64,000 bases of DNA from JACDEA01 sp963742585 (GCA_963742585.1 CAVUMI010000004.1:186001-250000), one strand, 5' to 3'; positions 17,725-27,757 are shown, numbered from the stretch's first letter. The notes: a model not told the origin generated them from the sequence alone. Made by a program: numbers and translations.

Positions 17725-18773
17725 GCCCTCCTGCGCAAGAACGCGACGGCACGCGGCCGATCCTCCAGCTGCCCGCGGCGGACCAGTAGGTCCGCCCAGC
17801 GGTACCGCACGAGTGGTCCCCAGATGGAATCCAATCGGTCGCAGCGATCCCGTGCCTGCCCAAGCCAGCGCTCACCGTCGTCCCATTCACCGAACACGGA
17901 CGCGAGACCACCGAGGTGCAGGCCGACTGGTCCCACGTCGAACACGGAGACGGCGGCGTTGCGGTCCGCGAACGGCGCCAGCTGCGAGCAAAGGGCCGTG
18001 GCTACAGCGGCATCGTCGAGCTCCGTAGCGACGTAAGCCCACCGCACCATATGGGGAAGCCACAGCGCATCGAAAAGCACGTCCGCGAAGTCATTGGCCG
18101 ACGCGGCGACGAGCAGTTCACGGGCGTCCTCGATGCGCCCGGCCTGGAGTTGGGCCAAGGCGAGACTGCTCACGGTGCCGGCTGAGGCGTGTAGCTCGAC
18201 CGCCTCCTCAAAGCGGCCCTGACACCGCCGTATCTCACGGAGCTGCGCGACATGGAGTCGAAGGGAGCCCGGTATCGCGGCGGACTCTCCCAGGTCCAAC
18301 GCCTCCCGGCTCAGCCTCTCGGCGTCGGCGAGACGGCCCGTTATCAACGCCCGAGTGGCACCGAACAGCAGAGTGAACCAGCGATGCGGGGGTTGGCCGC
18401 CGTCCTCCGCGACCTGGGCAAGCGCGTTGAAGCTGCGCGTCGACGCCTCGCCATCTCCGGCTTCGAGGTGCGTATAGCACCCGTGCAAGTGAAGCACGCC
18501 CTCGAGCGACGGGTCAGCCAACTCGCGTGCGAGGACAATGGCCTCGTCGAGGTTTGCCAGGCGCTCGGCCAATGTCGGCGGCGACCAGATCGTGTCGATG
18601 CGGTCAGTAAGAACGCGTGCCAGCGTCGGGCGGTCGCGCAGTCGCCTCGCCATGGCCAGCGCATCGTCGCTCAGACCGTCGCGGTAGCCCCGATCGCCCT
18701 CGGCCAGCGTGAGCTTGAGCCCCAGTGCAGCCATCGTGCGAGCGCGGAGGACACTGTCGGCGGGAGGGAGCAA
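17316..18773 (-). CDS. TPR segment of unit 3 (frame fragment)
   Basis: Real coding runs from about 18775 to 17733; the rest of this open frame is out of phase. It holds the second half of the TPR domain of unit 3: DSVLRARTMAALGLKLTLAE, DALAMARRLRDRP, LANLDEAIVLARELADPSL, and ends DRCDRLDSIWGPLVRYRWADL. The same motifs, nearly word for word, appear in unit 4 and in the first giant protein (DRLRSIWGPRVRYGWARLL). The upstream join is at about 18778 and the downstream join at about 17733. Confidence 0.7.
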   Translation of the reverse strand: MLPPADSVLRARTMAALGLKLTLAEGDRGYRDGLSDDALAMARRLRDRPTLARVLTDRIDTIWSPPTLAERLANLDEAIVLARELADPSLEGVLHLHGCYTHLEAGDGEASTRSFNALAQVAEDGGQPPHRWFTLLFGATRALITGRLADAERLSREALDLGESAAIPGSLRLHVAQLREIRRCQGRFEEAVELHASAGTVSSLALAQLQAGRIEDARELLVAASANDFADVLFDALWLPHMVRWAYVATELDDAAVATALCSQLAPFADRNAAVSVFDVGPVGLHLGGLASVFGEWDDGERWLGQARDRCDRLDSIWGPLVRYRWADLLVRRGQLEDRPRAVAFLRRRAWPSPAQWRRSSTLMSASVWCASSQPFHCRGCSRAPSSSRSSDEQPSGQISTRRGRPPVRASATWFYSPVSPARGRRDWPRSSLAPFTTTARWCSADGATRAWASRISHSSKPCAGTPITPRTSTSPKLSAAGPAS

Positions 18774-19050
18774 CTCGAGCCGCGCGCTCGAATAGCGGTA
18801 CTGCCGAGGCGTCGAAGTCGACGTCGCTAAAGCCCCAGCCGCTCACGAGAGCGGCACGCGCAAGCCGCTCGCCGTCGCCCAGTTGATCAGCAAGCGCGGC
18901 CGCCTCGTACAGCGAGTCGCGATGTGCCGCGTCGCCGACGCGCCGCTGCGCCTCAGCCAGCTTGGTCAAGAGATCGCATCGCGCGGGCTGGGTTGTCCCC
19001 CACGAGGTTGAGGGCAACAGCGAACAGCCTGGCGGCTTCATCGTTCGCAT
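18604..19050 (-). CDS. TPR segment of unit 3 (short frame fragment)
   Basis: Only about 19000-18780 is in phase. It carries ARCDLLTKLAEAQRRVGDAAH, then LADQLGDGERLARAALVSGW and ASAVPLFERAARV. These continue the TPR region that begins at the end of the 18953-21844 frame (LNLVG) and pass into the 17316-18773 frame (LLPPADSVLRARTM). Equivalent blocks in unit 4 read QRCDVLISLGEALRRTGQAG and LADQLGDGERMARAALVT, which is how the phase was fixed. Confidence 0.6.
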   Translation of the reverse strand: MRTMKPPGCSLLPSTSWGTTQPARCDLLTKLAEAQRRVGDAAHRDSLYEAAALADQLGDGERLARAALVSGWGFSDVDFDASAVPLFERAARVAPSRRQCPPRSHDGCTGAQAHAGRGRSGLPRRSERRCAGHGEATARPPDAGTRSY

Positions 19051-21844
19051 GCTGCGTCAACGCGAAGTCGCCGGCCCGGGCTGAGTAGTCCGCGGCCTTG
19101 GCCGCGAGGCCAGCCTCGGCGAAGTGGCTTGCCAGCGCGGAGAGATGATGGTCCAGCGATGGGGCGAACGTTGTTTCGATGGCCTCGCCGACTTGACGGT
19201 GGAGGTCTCCGAGGCGAGCCTCGCTGAGCAACGCCGTCAGCGTCTCGCGGACGAGCGCATGGGAGAACCGGTACTGCGTGCGATTCCCCGCGATGAGCCG
19301 GGCGTCGGCGGCGGCGTCGAGGAGTCGGACCACCTCCCCGCGCGTAGAGTCGGTGGCCGCGGTGAGTACCTCGATCTCGAACTCCTCGCCAATTACCGCC
19401 CCGGTGCGAAGAGCAATCTGAACGTCTTCGGGTAACCGTTGTACGCGTCCGGTTACGACGTCGATCACGTTTGTCGGGATGCCGCGCTCCTTCGAGTCAG
19501 CACGGTGTTGCAGTAGTGCGCCTACGAAGAACGGGTTGCCGCCTGACGCGGCATGGATGTTCCCCGGGTCGACGTTCGCAGTCGCTGCGAGTTGCTGGAC
19601 CTCGGATGCGTCGAGCCCGCGAAGGACGAGGCGGTCCGAACCCGACTCGCGGCCGAGATCACTGATCATCCGCGTTACCGCGCCCTCGCTTTCGGTGTCG
19701 CGATATGTCCCGACAACAAGAAGCCGCTCACCGGTCGTGGTGCGCACGACGTGGCTCAAAAGCAAGAGCGTCGGACTGGCGGCCCACTGGAGGTCGTCGA
19801 GGACAAGAACGAGGGGGGTCACCCCCAGCCAACTCGCAATCGCCTCGAACAACCGGTAGCGCTCGGTCTCGGGATCCGACGAAACGCTGGGCGTGGCGCC
19901 GGGAACTCGGTCGGCGATCTCGGGAACGAGCCGCGTCAGCTCACCTGGCCATCGGCCAAGCGCCGCGACAAGGTCGTCGTCGGACGTGTGGTCGATGTGC
20001 CAGCGCAGTGCTTCGACGAACGGCTGATAGGGGACGCCCATGCCTTCGTCGCAGCGCCCGCCGAGCACGAGCGCACCCTCAGCATGAGCGACGCGCGCGA
20101 ACTCCGAGGCGAGGCGGGTCTTGCCGGCTCCGGGCTCGCCCGCGACCAGAACGACCCGTCGGTTGCCGGATTGCGCGGCGGTCCACGCATCAGCGAGTGT
20201 CGCCCTCTCGGCAGCGCGACCCACGAACTCGAACTGCTCGGCACGCGTAAGCAGTCGAGGCAACGGCACACGGAGGAGTGACCGAGCCTTCTCGGCGACG
20301 CCCGCCATGCCAATTACCTCAGCAGCCGCGAGGGCTTGCGTCGCCAGGTCACGGCTGCGCTGTGGGTCGCCGCGCGCGCTCAGCATCGCGGCCCATTCGC
20401 ATTGCGTACGGGCCAACCACGTCGGAGTTCCCAGGCGCTCGGACAGCTCCGCCGACGTTTGGAAGTACTGCTCGGCGTCGTCCCACTTGTCGAGCGTTAC
20501 GGCCAGCACTGCAAGCGCCAGGTCGACGGGTCCAGAGGAGACATACGCAAAGCCGGCAGTGCGCCCCGCCCAGGGCAGCAACTCTTCGTAGAGCAACTCC
20601 GCTCGTCGGCGGTCAGCCAACAACGCGACCGTGAGCGCCTTCATCACCGTGTTGAAGCCCCACTGGAGGTTGCGGTGAACGCCCTCATACCCATCACTGG
20701 TCAGGGCTTGGAGGGTTGATCGAGCCACGTCAACCTGTCCGGCGTTTGCCTCGAGCAAGGCCTTGACGATGCGCAGCGCCAGATGATCCGGCGTCGCCTC
20801 CGCCATCGCGGCGATCGCATCTATCGCTTCCGCCGCACTGCCCTGTTCCCACCGCAGGATTGCGAGTTGCATAGCGCGAACAATGGGCGCGTTGCGAGAC
20901 GCGGCGCGCACAGCGACCGGGATCTCCGTTGCCAGCCGCTCCGCCTCGGCAAAATGACCGGCGAAGATCGCATACGCGGCGCGGTTGTAGGCGACGTGAC
21001 ACGCGCAGTCCGCCGTTCGCAGCTCGCGCGCGAGACGATCGGCGTCATCGAGCGCGACCATCGCAGCGTCGCCATCGCCATCTTCGAGGAGGATCTCGTA
21101 GTACTGGATCTGTCCGCGAGCGAGAAGCTCGAGATCTCCGTGCTCCTCGCCGAGGGCAATCAGCTCGAGGACGCAACGGCGACGCGCATCGAACTCAGCC
21201 GGATCGAGCCCTGCGAACAGTCGTATATACAGCGCCCGCCCCAGCGCACCCACGTCGCCGGATCGGCGCGCAGCATCGACGGCCTGCAAGCTGAGCGCAT
21301 CCCTGCGGCCGTACTCGAACGTCCACACCAGTTCGTAGGCAACCGCGGCAAGGAGCCGGGCACGGAGCGCTTCTTCGTCGCCTTCTGGCAGGCTCGCAAG
21401 GGCTTCCTCGGCCAAGGTCACCAGCGCGGCGTCAACGGTACCCGCCGCTCCGAAGAAGCCGGTCGGGGAGGTCAGCGCCAGTGCCGCCCGACCGATACGT
21501 CGAGAATCGCCCAACTGGCGCGCCCCCTCGCCAGCGGCCAGGACCAAGTCGCGATAGCGAATGTCGCCCAAACGCAGCCACGCGTTGCCGAGCGCGATCT
21601 GAAGATCACACCGCACGCCTCGCTCGGGCGACGCCTCGAGTTCGAGTACACCAAGCGCCCGCTCGTACCACGCCGCCGCGTCCTCAAGCGCGACGCGGGT
21701 CAGCGCCTGGTCACCAGCGCGTGGTCGCGTACTCGACGGCGCGGGCGGTGTCGCCCAAGGGCGCAGCCTCGCACCAGTGATTGGCCAGCTGCGGCAGCCG
21801 GTCATCGATTTCATCAGCCGCCTCAAGTGCCTCGCCGACGGCAC
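18953..21844 (-). CDS. TPR of unit 2, linker, and AAA domain of unit 3
   Basis: In phase from about 21722 to 18998. The first half is a long TPR domain (VALEDAAAWYERALGVLELE through LARTQCEWAAMLSARGDPQR). The linker RVPLPRLLTRAEQFEFVGR at about 20270 follows without a break. The AAA domain has Walker A GEPGAGKTR, GGRCDEGMGVPYQPFVEAL, Walker B VLVLDDLQWA and VGTYRDTES. The winged/helical part LPEDVQIALRTGAVIGEEFE and RFSHALVRETLTALL comes next. An open frame crossing the TPR-linker-AAA junction is direct evidence that successive units are fused in one chain. Confidence 0.8.
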   Translation of the reverse strand: MPSARHLRRLMKSMTGCRSWPITGARLRPWATPPAPSSTRPRAGDQALTRVALEDAAAWYERALGVLELEASPERGVRCDLQIALGNAWLRLGDIRYRDLVLAAGEGARQLGDSRRIGRAALALTSPTGFFGAAGTVDAALVTLAEEALASLPEGDEEALRARLLAAVAYELVWTFEYGRRDALSLQAVDAARRSGDVGALGRALYIRLFAGLDPAEFDARRRCVLELIALGEEHGDLELLARGQIQYYEILLEDGDGDAAMVALDDADRLARELRTADCACHVAYNRAAYAIFAGHFAEAERLATEIPVAVRAASRNAPIVRAMQLAILRWEQGSAAEAIDAIAAMAEATPDHLALRIVKALLEANAGQVDVARSTLQALTSDGYEGVHRNLQWGFNTVMKALTVALLADRRRAELLYEELLPWAGRTAGFAYVSSGPVDLALAVLAVTLDKWDDAEQYFQTSAELSERLGTPTWLARTQCEWAAMLSARGDPQRSRDLATQALAAAEVIGMAGVAEKARSLLRVPLPRLLTRAEQFEFVGRAAERATLADAWTAAQSGNRRVVLVAGEPGAGKTRLASEFARVAHAEGALVLGGRCDEGMGVPYQPFVEALRWHIDHTSDDDLVAALGRWPGELTRLVPEIADRVPGATPSVSSDPETERYRLFEAIASWLGVTPLVLVLDDLQWAASPTLLLLSHVVRTTTGERLLVVGTYRDTESEGAVTRMISDLGRESGSDRLVLRGLDASEVQQLAATANVDPGNIHAASGGNPFFVGALLQHRADSKERGIPTNVIDVVTGRVQRLPEDVQIALRTGAVIGEEFEIEVLTAATDSTRGEVVRLLDAAADARLIAGNRTQYRFSHALVRETLTALLSEARLGDLHRQVGEAIETTFAPSLDHHLSALASHFAEAGLAAKAADYSARAGDFALTQHANDEAARLFAVALNLVGDNPARAMRSLDQAG

Positions 21845-23252
21845 GGTGAAGCGTGGCGCGACCGGTGCGGGACAGGGCTTCGAGGAGTGTCTGGCGCACC
21901 ACGTCGTGCACGAATCCCCAGCGTTGGCTCTGGTGACTCAACAGCCGCGCAGCGACGGCGGTGTCAAGCGCGTCGAGTGCCTCGATCTCCGAGACGCCGC
22001 AGGCCGCCCCGACGATCGCTGGATCAAACTCCGCGCCGACGACGGCAGCGGTCGTGAGCGCGTCGACGGTCGCCGCGGAAAGCCGCTCAAGTCGTTGCCG
22101 GAGAACGTCGCGCACACCCTGTGGTACGCCGGTGGTCCCGGACTCCGCTTGATGCTGCAGGACCTGACTCAGAAAGAGCGGGTTGCCCGCCGTCGACGCG
22201 TGAAGGGCTCTCGCCGACTTGGCATCGGAAAGCTCGGCGACTTCGGACGCGGTGAGACCACCAAGTGCGATGTGTGCGGCTGCGTCGTCTCGCCGCAATT
22301 CGGCGAGGAGTACCGCGAGATCGTCGCCTACCTCGGTATCGCGATACGTGGCCACCACGAGAACACGCATCGACTCGGACGAGCGGACGATATGGCGCAG
22401 CAACAGCAACGTTGGCGTCGCCGCCCAGTGCAGGTCGTCGATGACGAGCACTGCCGGTGTGGCCGCCAGCCAGCCGGCGACGGCTTCGAACAAGCGGTAG
22501 CGCTCTGTCTCCGGCTCGGCGTTGACCGCTGGAGGCAGCTCGGGCACCCGATCGGCAAGCCCGGGCACTAGGCGGACGAGCTCTCCCGGCAGCGGACCGA
22601 GGTCCGCGACCCTGAGCGACGAATGACGGGCGAGCTGGCTCAGCGCCTCGACGAAGGGCTGATACGGCACGCCCATGCCTTCATCGCAGCGGCCGCCAAG
22701 GACGAGCGCGCCCTCGACGTAAGCGCCACGTGCGAACTCCGAGGCCAACCGCGTCTTGCCAGCACCCGGCTCGCCGGCGAGGAGGACAACGCGCCGGTCG
22801 CCATCGTCCGCGGCCCGCCAGGCCGCGTCCAGTACCGAGCGTTCTGCCGTGCGCCCGACGAAAGCGAACTGCTCGGCGCGGGTGAGGAGTCGGGGCAGCG
22901 GCACCCGCAGAGCCGATCGCGCCTTGGCGGCGATGCCGGCCATGCCGAGTTCCTCAGCGGTTGCAAGCGCCTCCGTCGCCAGCTCCCGGGCGCGGTCGGG
23001 CTCGCCGCGCGCCGACAACATGTCGGCCCACTCACAGTGCGTACGGGCGAGCCACGTCGGAGAACCGATGTGTTCGCACATCGCAGCCGACGCGCTCGAA
23101 GTGGCGGTCGGCGTCATCCCAACGGCCAAGGGTTCGGGCCAGCAAAGCGAGGACAAACACGACCGGCCCGAACGCAGTAAGCGAGTTCCAAATGTTCCGC
23201 TCTTCGTAGGGCAGCAGATCGTTGTAGAGCACGGTGGCGCGCGTAGTGTCAC
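21711..23252 (-). CDS. End of TPR unit 1, linker, and AAA domain of unit 2
   Basis: In phase from about 23095 (CEHIGSPTWLARTHCEWADM) to 21722. The linker RVPLPRLLTRAEQFAFVGR lies at about 22904. The AAA domain is of subtype A: LRVADLGPLPGELVRLVPGL, AEPETERYRLFEAVAGWLAA, Walker B VLVIDDLHWA, VATYRDTE. It ends HRAVGEALEAADEIDDRLPQ and LANHWCEAAPLGDTARAVEY before the shift into the next frame. Subtype A differs from the B subtype of units 3 and 4 in the WPGEL/DLQWA blocks. Confidence 0.78.
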   Translation of the reverse strand: MTLRAPPCSTTICCPTKSGTFGTRLLRSGRSCLSSLCWPEPLAVGMTPTATSSASAAMCEHIGSPTWLARTHCEWADMLSARGEPDRARELATEALATAEELGMAGIAAKARSALRVPLPRLLTRAEQFAFVGRTAERSVLDAAWRAADDGDRRVVLLAGEPGAGKTRLASEFARGAYVEGALVLGGRCDEGMGVPYQPFVEALSQLARHSSLRVADLGPLPGELVRLVPGLADRVPELPPAVNAEPETERYRLFEAVAGWLAATPAVLVIDDLHWAATPTLLLLRHIVRSSESMRVLVVATYRDTEVGDDLAVLLAELRRDDAAAHIALGGLTASEVAELSDAKSARALHASTAGNPLFLSQVLQHQAESGTTGVPQGVRDVLRQRLERLSAATVDALTTAAVVGAEFDPAIVGAACGVSEIEALDALDTAVAARLLSHQSQRWGFVHDVVRQTLLEALSRTGRATLHRAVGEALEAADEIDDRLPQLANHWCEAAPLGDTARAVEYATTRW

Positions 23253-24510
23253 CGATCGCGGCGACGCTGAGGGCCTTCATGACATTGCTGAACACCCATA
23301 TCCAGTCCCTCGGGAACTTCTCGTGGCCGGCCGCGTCGAGCGCATCGAGGGTCGCCCACGATTCCTTGAGGAGGCCAGATTCGGCTTCCCCGTACGCCGT
23401 GCCAAGCCGGAAAATTGCCATCCCCGTCGCGTCCGACAAATCGGCCATCGTCTGTCTCGCCTCGACCCAACGTCCCTGGTCGAAACGGACCAGTGTCCCC
23501 ACGATCATGGCGAGGCCGGATGCGGTGAAGCCATACCCCGCCGCCTCGCCGAGCGGAACACTGTCGTTCACCAGTCGCTCGGCCAGTTCGAAGTGGCCCG
23601 CCATGACCGCCTGACTCGCCCGGTGGTACTGCACCATCCAGCCGTACAGCGGCGGACGGAGCTCGATGGCGAGCTGCTCGGCTTCGTCGAGCGCGCCGTT
23701 GGCGACTTCTATCTCCCCCGACTCGAAGCGGCTCGTGTACCGCCACAACAGTCCGCGGACCATGGCATCGATGTCGCCTCGGTCGCGACCGATGGCCACG
23801 AGCTCGTCGGCAAGCGCCACGCGTTCAGGGAGATTGTCCGGGTCGTAGTTGGCCAACTGCTGCCGGTAGAGCACATCGCGGAGCGCCTCGACGTCGCCGG
23901 CGCGCCGGGCGACGTCGATCGCGTCGCGACAAAGGGCCCTCCGCCGATCGGGCTCGGGCGCATAGATCAGTTCGGCAGCCAAGGCGGCGAGGACGCGGGC
24001 GCGCAGGGCGTCATTCCCGGGCGCCTCGCCGAGGCCAGCAAGCGCTTCCTCGGCGACACTCACGAGAGCGTCATCGACCGAGCCCAAGCCGAAGCCGAAG
24101 CCGGTGGGCGGGCTAAGCGCCAGCGCGACGCGGCCCAACCGCTCCGCATCGCTGAGGGCGCGGGCGCGACCGGCGGCGGCGATCAGCAGTTCTCGGTGCC
24201 GCGTGTTGCCGGCCCACTGCAAGGCGTCGCCCGCGGCGATCTCCAAGTCGCACCGGGCACCTTCGTCCGCCGCCCGATCAAGCTCGAGCACCGCCAGTGC
24301 ACGCTCGTACCAGGCCGCCGCGTCCTCCATCGCGTAGAGTGGCCCGCGCCTGATCGCCGGCGCGGCGCGCGTAGTCGACGGCGTGGGCGACCTCGCCGAG
24401 CGGCGCGGCCTCGCACCAGTGGTGAGCGAGGTCAGCAATGTCGGCCTCGCCCCCGCCCCTCGCCTCGAGCGCTTCGGCGAGCGACCGATGTTCCGTTGCC
24501 CGGCGCTCAC
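23032..24510 (-). CDS. TPR domain of unit 1 (frame fragment)
   Basis: In phase from about 24330 (AMEDAAAWYERALAVLELD) to about 23095 (DADRHFERVGC). It consists wholly of helical repeats: RDVLYRQQLANYDPDNLPER, LADELVAIGRDRGDIDAM, YHRASQAVMAGHFELAERLV, and SNVMKALSVAAIGDTTRATV. The equivalent domain of unit 2 follows the same order, which sets the phase and both join points. TPRs in this ATPase class sense effectors or hold the ATPase inactive. Confidence 0.72.
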   Translation of the reverse strand: MSAGQRNIGRSPKRSRRGAGARPTLLTSLTTGARPRRSARSPTPSTTRAAPAIRRGPLYAMEDAAAWYERALAVLELDRAADEGARCDLEIAAGDALQWAGNTRHRELLIAAAGRARALSDAERLGRVALALSPPTGFGFGLGSVDDALVSVAEEALAGLGEAPGNDALRARVLAALAAELIYAPEPDRRRALCRDAIDVARRAGDVEALRDVLYRQQLANYDPDNLPERVALADELVAIGRDRGDIDAMVRGLLWRYTSRFESGEIEVANGALDEAEQLAIELRPPLYGWMVQYHRASQAVMAGHFELAERLVNDSVPLGEAAGYGFTASGLAMIVGTLVRFDQGRWVEARQTMADLSDATGMAIFRLGTAYGEAESGLLKESWATLDALDAAGHEKFPRDWIWVFSNVMKALSVAAIGDTTRATVLYNDLLPYEERNIWNSLTAFGPVVFVLALLARTLGRWDDADRHFERVGCDVRTHRFSDVARPYAL

Positions 24511-27500
24511 GGGTGAGGCCGTCGACGACCGTCGCTCTCACGAGGTCATGAGTGAAGGCCCATCGTGCGCCTCGGGCCGTCACGAGGTGGGCGCGACCAG
24601 CAACATCGAGCGCGTCGAGAGCCGCAACGTCCGAGATGCCGGCAGCGGTGGCTATGAGCGTCGCGTCGAACTCGGCGCCTACCACGGCCGCGGTGGCGAG
24701 CAACGCGATCGCCTCCGATGGCAACCGCTCAATGCGCCTGTGGAGGACAGCACGCACGCTCTCAGGGGTCGTGGTCTCACCCGATTCGGTGCGGTGTCGG
24801 ATGACCTCGCCCACGAACAACGGGTTGCCGCCGGTCTGGGCGTGCAGTGCCGCGGCGTCGAGGTCGCCGGACAACTCTGCGACCTCGCCGCTCGTTAGCC
24901 CCTCGACTTCGACGTAGTCGACGCCGGCTTCCACACGCAGGTCGGCAAGCAGCTGGCCAAGTTCTTCGCTCACTTCGGTGTCGCGATAGGTGGCCACTAC
25001 GAGGAGCCGCGCCGGTTCGGACGACCGGATCAGGTGGCGCAGCATGAGGAGCGTCGGCTTCGCCGCCCAATGCAGGTCCTCGATGACCAGCACCGCAGGC
25101 GTCGCCGCCAGCCAGCCGGCGACCGCTTCGAACAGCCGGTAGCGCTCGGTCTCCGGCTCGGCGTTGACCGCTGGCGGCAGGTCGGGCACCCGCTGAGCGA
25201 GCTCGGGTACGAGCCGGACCAGCTCGCCGGCCAGCGGGCCGAGGTCGGCCACCGTCAGCTCCGCGGTGCGCGTCAGTTCTGTCAAAGCTTCGACGAATGG
25301 CTGGTACGGGACAGCGAGGCCCTCGTCGCAGCGACCAGCGAGCACGAGTGACCCGTCGTCGTGGGCCGCCGTCGCGAACTCCGAGGCCAGTCGCGTTTTG
25401 CCCGCCCCGGGCTCGCCGGCGAGCAAGACGACGCGGCGCTCGCCTTCCAGCGCGGCCGCCCACGCCGCGTCGAGCGCGCCACGCTCCTCGGCGCGCCCAA
25501 CGAACGCGAACTGTTCGGCGCGCGTGAGCAATCGTGGCAGCGGTACGGCGGTGTGGTGGCGCACGAGCTGGTGAGCGCGGACGCTGAACTGGCTCTCGTC
25601 CATCCGCAGCGCGAGCCGGAGGGCTTCACGCACCAGTTCCGTGACCGCGTCCGAGGACATCATGTGGCCCCGCTCCATGGCGTCGTCGAACGACTTGGCG
25701 TCCAACGCGGCGCGGGCAACCTCGACGGTCCGCGCCATCCGATCTCCTTCCGCCGTGTTCGGCGGCGGATCGGTACCGTGCCTTCGCATCGCGCCGTAGA
25801 CCGTGGCGACGACTTCGGCGTTGCCAGCCCGTCCAAGAAGCTCGCACGCGTTCCTCAGGGTGACCCACTGTTGCGACTGGTTGCCCGAGTCCGCCCATTG
25901 GTCGAGCAGCGTCAGGTAGCCGGCGACGGCCTGGAGCGGGTTCCCAGACCGCCCGAGCGCGGAGGTGAGCGAGAGCGCGGCGATCCCGCTGACGAACCGG
26001 CCTCCGACGCCGTCAGAGAGATTGACCGCCTCGGTGAGGAACGCGCCAGCCTTGTCCGGATCGACCTCGAGGAGCGCCTCCCCGACGGCGTAGAGCGCGA
26101 ACGCCGTCGACGTTGGGTTGCCGAGAACTCGGGCCCTCTCTAACGCCTCGTGGCCGACCGCGAGTGCCTCCTCCGACCGTCCGGCCACAGTCAACAGAAT
26201 CGACACGTCAGACAGCTCACCGATCAGCATCCACCCCGCGCCGGTGGGCCGCAGTCGCGCCACACTCGCTTGTCCCGCAGCGAGGGAGTTGGCGAAGTCG
26301 CCACTCAGTAGCTCTGAGTTCATCAGCGCCAGGGTGACTTCTCCCCGCATGACCTCACTCAGACCCGGCAGCGCCACCCCCGCGTTCGCCAGCTCGGCGG
26401 CGTGAACGAGGTCTCCTCGAAGCCACGCGAACGTGGATGCGGCCGCGTACACGCCGGCGGCGAGATCTGGCTCCAGCCGGTCGACAAACCCGACCGCAAC
26501 GGTCGCCCAGTCGCCACACTCGGTGCGCAGGCTCGTGAACCCGTACCAGAACAGCGCGGAGACAAATCGCGACGCAGACACCTCCGCGCCCGCGCTGACT
26601 GCCGACTGCCACGCGCTCCGGAGGTTGTCAAAGTCGGCGTCGAGCCGCCGCTTCCATAGCAATTCGTCCGGCGTCTGCAAGCCGATGCGGGCGATCTCGG
26701 CAAAGGTCGCGAAGTACTCGACGTGCGAACGGCGGAGCTCGCCGCCCTCGCCCATGGCCGTCAGTCGTTGCTCGGCATATTGACGCAGCGTTTCCAGCAT
26801 CGAGTAGCGGGTCGCCTCGTCGCGTTGCTCGACGACAACCATCGACTTGCGAGCAAGGCTCTCGACAACATCGAGGACGGTGTCGTCCTCCCCCACCGTC
26901 GCGCTGTGACACACGCCCTCCGCAGCGTCAGGAGTGCATCCGCCCGCAAAGACCGATAGGTGTGCGAACACCCGCTGCTCCACTGGCGTGAGCAGACCAA
27001 AGGACCACTCGACGGCGCCCTGCAACGTTCGCTGTCGGTCGTCCGCCGTGCGTCGACCGCCGGTGAGCAGCCGGAAGCGCTGGCCGAGCCGAGCCGCGAT
27101 CTCCGTTGGAGTCAACGACGCGACACGGGCGGCCGCCAACTCGATCGCCAGCGGGAGGCCATCGAGTCCTTCGACGATGTCGTCGATGGCAGAGCTATTC
27201 GCCGCGCTCACCGTGAAGTCACGTCGCACGATCGCGGCACGCTCGCTGAATAGTCGGACCGCCGCCGCGTCCGCGAGTGAGCTCACTTGACGGGCGACCT
27301 CGCCTTCGATCGCCAGCGCCTCGCGACTGGTCGCCAGCACCGTGACATCCTCGGCTGATCGAAGGATGCTCTCGACGAGGCGCCCGACAGGCGCGAGGAC
27401 GTGTTCGCAGTTGTCCAGCACCAACAACACGCGCCGGCCGCGGCACCAGTCGACCACGGCATCCGCAGGTGCCTGCCCGCTGTCGGGACGCACGCCGAGG

Positions 27501-27757
27501 GCTGTCGCGACCGTGTACTCGACTCCACCGGCGTCGCTGACCGGAGCCAGCTCGCACAGCCACGCGCCGTCGGGATAACTCGGCGAGCTCTCAGTGGCGA
27601 CCGCGAGGGCGAGCCGCGTCTTTCCGACACCGCCAACCCCAGTCAGCGTCACCAGCCGCTGTTGTTTGAGAAGGTCCACACACTCAACGACCTCCTCGGC
27701 GCGACCCACGAGCGCCGGCACCTCAGGCCCGATGTTGCCTGTCCACGACTCGAGCAC
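24278..27757 (-). CDS. NB-ARC ATPase with TPR, linker, and AAA domain of unit 1
   Basis: 1159 residues in one frame. Residues 17-50 hold the NB-ARC start (VGRAEEVVECVDLL, Walker A GVGGVGKTR); LLVLDNCEHV, VLATSREAL and GLPLAIELAAARV follow, as in AfsR/regulatory NTPases. A TPR-like domain covers about 340-715. Then, unbroken, come the linker VPLPRLLTRAEQFAFVGR (738-755) and a second ATPase of AAA type (Walker A GEPGAGKTR 781-789, Walker B VLVIEDLHWA). So two different STAND ATPases lie in one chain. The upstream join to the cyclase is at a C6 run (about 27768), a typical indel site; the downstream join is at about 24330. The GTG at 27757 could also be a separate start. Confidence 0.82.
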   Translation of the reverse strand: MLESWTGNIGPEVPALVGRAEEVVECVDLLKQQRLVTLTGVGGVGKTRLALAVATESSPSYPDGAWLCELAPVSDAGGVEYTVATALGVRPDSGQAPADAVVDWCRGRRVLLVLDNCEHVLAPVGRLVESILRSAEDVTVLATSREALAIEGEVARQVSSLADAAAVRLFSERAAIVRRDFTVSAANSSAIDDIVEGLDGLPLAIELAAARVASLTPTEIAARLGQRFRLLTGGRRTADDRQRTLQGAVEWSFGLLTPVEQRVFAHLSVFAGGCTPDAAEGVCHSATVGEDDTVLDVVESLARKSMVVVEQRDEATRYSMLETLRQYAEQRLTAMGEGGELRRSHVEYFATFAEIARIGLQTPDELLWKRRLDADFDNLRSAWQSAVSAGAEVSASRFVSALFWYGFTSLRTECGDWATVAVGFVDRLEPDLAAGVYAAASTFAWLRGDLVHAAELANAGVALPGLSEVMRGEVTLALMNSELLSGDFANSLAAGQASVARLRPTGAGWMLIGELSDVSILLTVAGRSEEALAVGHEALERARVLGNPTSTAFALYAVGEALLEVDPDKAGAFLTEAVNLSDGVGGRFVSGIAALSLTSALGRSGNPLQAVAGYLTLLDQWADSGNQSQQWVTLRNACELLGRAGNAEVVATVYGAMRRHGTDPPPNTAEGDRMARTVEVARAALDAKSFDDAMERGHMMSSDAVTELVREALRLALRMDESQFSVRAHQLVRHHTAVPLPRLLTRAEQFAFVGRAEERGALDAAWAAALEGERRVVLLAGEPGAGKTRLASEFATAAHDDGSLVLAGRCDEGLAVPYQPFVEALTELTRTAELTVADLGPLAGELVRLVPELAQRVPDLPPAVNAEPETERYRLFEAVAGWLAATPAVLVIEDLHWAAKPTLLMLRHLIRSSEPARLLVVATYRDTEVSEELGQLLADLRVEAGVDYVEVEGLTSGEVAELSGDLDAAALHAQTGGNPLFVGEVIRHRTESGETTTPESVRAVLHRRIERLPSEAIALLATAAVVGAEFDATLIATAAGISDVAALDALDVAGRAHLVTARGARWAFTHDLVRATVVDGLTRERRATEHRSLAEALEARGGGEADIADLAHHWCEAAPLGEVAHAVDYARRAGDQARATLRDGGRGGLVRACTGGARA

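Noticed and set aside
22756..24516. A 586-codon open frame on the plus strand
   Set aside because: It is antisense to the TPR and AAA units. Its composition (Arg, Pro, Ala rich, no motifs) is that of GC-rich shadow frames, while the minus strand carries clear conserved domains.
15019..25552. Regularly spaced repeats that might suggest a CRISPR array or minisatellite
   Set aside because: The repeats are 2.5-2.9 kb apart and encode the VPLPRLLTRAEQF linker in frame; they are protein module boundaries.
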